Shown here: in pieces, positions 58,106-60,000 of the stretch | Position numbering within the stretch: the first letter of the stretch is position 1 | Layout of the letters: every line of letters starts with the position of its first letter | Assembly (NCBI GenBank): GCA_950295325.1 | Contig: OX485805.1 | Coordinates: 35,701,501-35,761,500 of the forward strand | Direction of reading: 5' to 3' | From: Polytrichum commune | Lineage: Eukaryota; Streptophyta; Polytrichopsida; Polytrichales; Polytrichaceae | DNA: 60,000 nt | Made by a program: the position numbers and the translations under genes | The notes under the pieces: generated by a model | Databases searched by the model: none | The model's input: the letters and a program-made list of their open reading frames with translations, nothing else | Told to the model about the DNA's origin: nothing

Positions 58106-58229
58106 TGTACTACCCCATTAGCAGGTGTTAGGAAATCAAACAACACCACTTTTATCTTACCTTAAGCTAACTTACGACCATTGTTAGCACAATGTCAATT
58201 TGCCTCCCGGCCCTACCATTTCCTAGCAA

Positions 58230-58610
58230 ACGACACTAACTATTGTGTTTAGTGTCGTAAGGTATTTTATGTCACTATGATAACTTTTCTAATGACACTT
58301 CCTATGAGTAAGTTTACAAGCATTGTCATCCCAACGTACTGTTAGTTTATTCACTTTTATCTTGGTATATTCCACATCGGAACATTCCTCTAATGAAGCA
58401 TTGTCATGGTTGATTGAAATCTAGATAAAAAGTCACTATGTAAGTGACAATAATGACAACATTGTAAATGCGAAAAGCCCAATTTTGTTGCAAGGGATAA
58501 CAAATAATGTTAGGTTTACCTTTAGTGTTAGTGACACAACACGGGCGGTTTAAAAATTAGTATCGAGCAAGACAATTAAAATTGGTGACACTAAATACAA
58601 TGTTTAGTGT
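58230..58610 (-). repeat. TAGTGTCAC repeat family, copy 4 (reverse)
   Basis: A second, closely following reverse copy with ATAACAAATAATGTTAGG, TTAGTGTTAGTGACACAAC and GACACTAAATACAATGTTTAG. Two same-strand copies in tandem suggest local duplication or preferred insertion. Confidence 0.75.
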
Positions 58611-58691
58611 GGCCTTAAACAAGTGATGGTTAGTTGGGACTTGTGGGTGAGGAGGATTAAGAACCTCCTTACCTCAAAGGTAGGAAGTTAC

Positions 58692-59637
58692 TACCGTAGT
58701 TTACTAGCAGGTTCGGCAACTTGCTGCCTAATATTTAATTAAAGTTCAAAAAGTAGGTTCGACACCTTAAAATAGTATATTCATATTTTCAGCAATTTTC
58801 TCTTTTAATTTTTAAAAATTTGGCTTTATTCATTTTTAATTTTCTATTTAAGCTTATATCTTGTACATCTCTCTTGCATTGAATGACAAGTAAGATGTGC
58901 GTGAAGAGTTGAGAATGCTCTGTGATTTATGCAAGGGGAGTGGAGTTGTGTTCAACAATGCATATGGGATATGTGAACTTTGAGGTGAAGCACCTAGTTA
59001 GACTTCATTTTTATAACACGCATAACTTTTGCATAGAGTCTTCAAATGACATAAAATTTGTTGGAGGTGAAAGATTACTTGATTTCTAAACTTTTCTTAG
59101 ACCAACAAAATTCCAAAAAAGTTGATCTTCTATGCACAAATGAGCTCCGAAAAACTGTTATGAACGCATTTTAATTTTTTGATCTTTACACGGCTGCAAT
59201 GTTTTGTCCATATCTTTTGCATAAAGACTTATTTTGACACAAAACTTGTTGGAGGTGGAAGAAGGATTGATTTCTCAACTTTTGTTAGTTGGACAAAATT
59301 CTATAAAACTTCATCTTCTATGCTCAATTGGACTCCAAAAATTTGTGTACAACACATTTGAAAAGCCTCACCTAGAGTCTTGCTACTTCTTAACCCATAT
59401 TCTTTGTGGACTAATGTAAGTGAGCTTGATTACAAAACGAGCACCTTCTCTCCTTCAAAATTCACATATGCTTCCATTGTAACTAAAACTCTAGTGAGAA
59501 GTAAAAATTTCTTACTTTTTGGCAATTTCGAAAAATAATTAATTTTATATTCGGCAAAAAATGCCAATAATATTCCAAAATTTTAGGCATCTTTTTTTAG
59601 AATTATTTTGTGCCGAACCTGCTATTAAACTACGGTA
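58692..59637. mobile_element. Non-autonomous inverted-repeat element, copy 2 (946 bp)
   Basis: Ends TACCGTAGTTTACTAGCAGG (left) and the near-exact reverse complement at 59610-59637 (CCTGCTATTAAACTACGGTA). The interior matches copy 1 (13327-14300) closely. The paired 60-61 codon frames at 59179-59361 and 59234-59419 are also present in copy 1. These frames lack domains. The TIRs have diverged from copy 1 more than the interior has. Confidence 0.85.
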
Positions 59638-59639
59638 CT

Positions 59640-60000
59640 TGATTTGGGTGCCGTCCACGTCACTAGAACCTAAAGGTCCAAGGCATGAGATGTTGACACG
59701 TGTCATGGGGGTATAGAATATAAACACTGGCTCCTTTGGGAGCAAGCATGAATGAAGAGTGCCAAAAGGGTTACCCAATTCAAACCTGATGAAAACCCAT
59801 GTAAGGTACAAGAACACAACACCGTTTATGGTATTTAGTGTCACATGCATAATAGTGTCACTTATGTTTATTTTGAGGCGTATGCTAAGTTACATCAATG
59901 ACCAAGAACTTCAATATTAGTGTCACCTCATGACACTTGGCATTCAAGTGTGTTTACTAATATCTTGGCATGAGTATATTCAGTAGTGTTATGAGGTGTA
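59640..60000. other. Right edge: repeat fragments
   Basis: TTTAGTGTCACATGCATAATAGTGTCACTT near 59830-59860 and later TAGTGTCAC words belong to the same repeat family as 57.7-58.6 kb. No gene is seen. Confidence 0.4.

Overview
The window reads as nuclear DNA of a land plant. It has split genes with GT-AG introns and a plant CYP72-clan P450. Between them lie plant-type transposons: a Ty3/gypsy chromovirus, PIF/Harbinger, a MULE-like transposase with a SWIM finger, and pogo/Tigger remains. The very low gene density and the unusual gene families would fit a non-seed plant (bryophyte, lycophyte or fern), but that placement is a low-confidence guess.

Layout: 1-3839 is a decayed chromovirus (RNase H, integrase, chromodomain, 3' LTR). 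3933-7859 (minus) is a multi-exon gene that joins a ParB-like N-terminal region to a DNA-methyltransferase-like C-terminus. It carries one in-frame stop, one frameshift and one non-GT splice donor. 7960-12180 is a satellite whose units carry a perfect palindrome centred on a BamHI site. 12190-13084 and 18396-18715 are the two halves of a second tandem repeat (108-bp period), split by a 5.3-kb TG...CA element (13085-18395) flanked by a 5-bp target duplication. A 974-bp inverted-repeat element is nested inside it. 18704-24305 holds a MULE-like transposase gene (19912-23591, broken by two poly-C frameshifts and one stop), with hydrophilic minus-strand reading frames on both sides.

24300-30300 is a field of small transposons: a Harbinger-type MITE, a foldback element, a pogo-type element with TA duplication, and several dispersed repeat families. 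30460-37836 (plus) is an apparently intact five-exon P450 (538 codons). 39870-42794 is a PIF/Harbinger element with defined ends, a broken transposase and a Myb/SANT-like partner gene. Next to it is a stray copy of P450 exon 2 with intron flanks (about 42905-43340), a pogo/Tigger transposase fragment (43557-44150) and scrambled copies of P450 intron sequence up to 47430.

48975-57183 (minus) is a 12-13 exon gene for a helix-rich protein of about 1370 residues, probably ARM/HEAT-like, of unrecognised function. 57200-60000 holds MITE copies and a second copy (58692-59637) of the inverted-repeat element nested at 13327.

Only the P450 and the large helical-repeat gene look like working host genes. 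The methyltransferase-like gene is the most unusual content: it is nearly complete, its exon phases fit, and its domain combination is bacterial in flavour.
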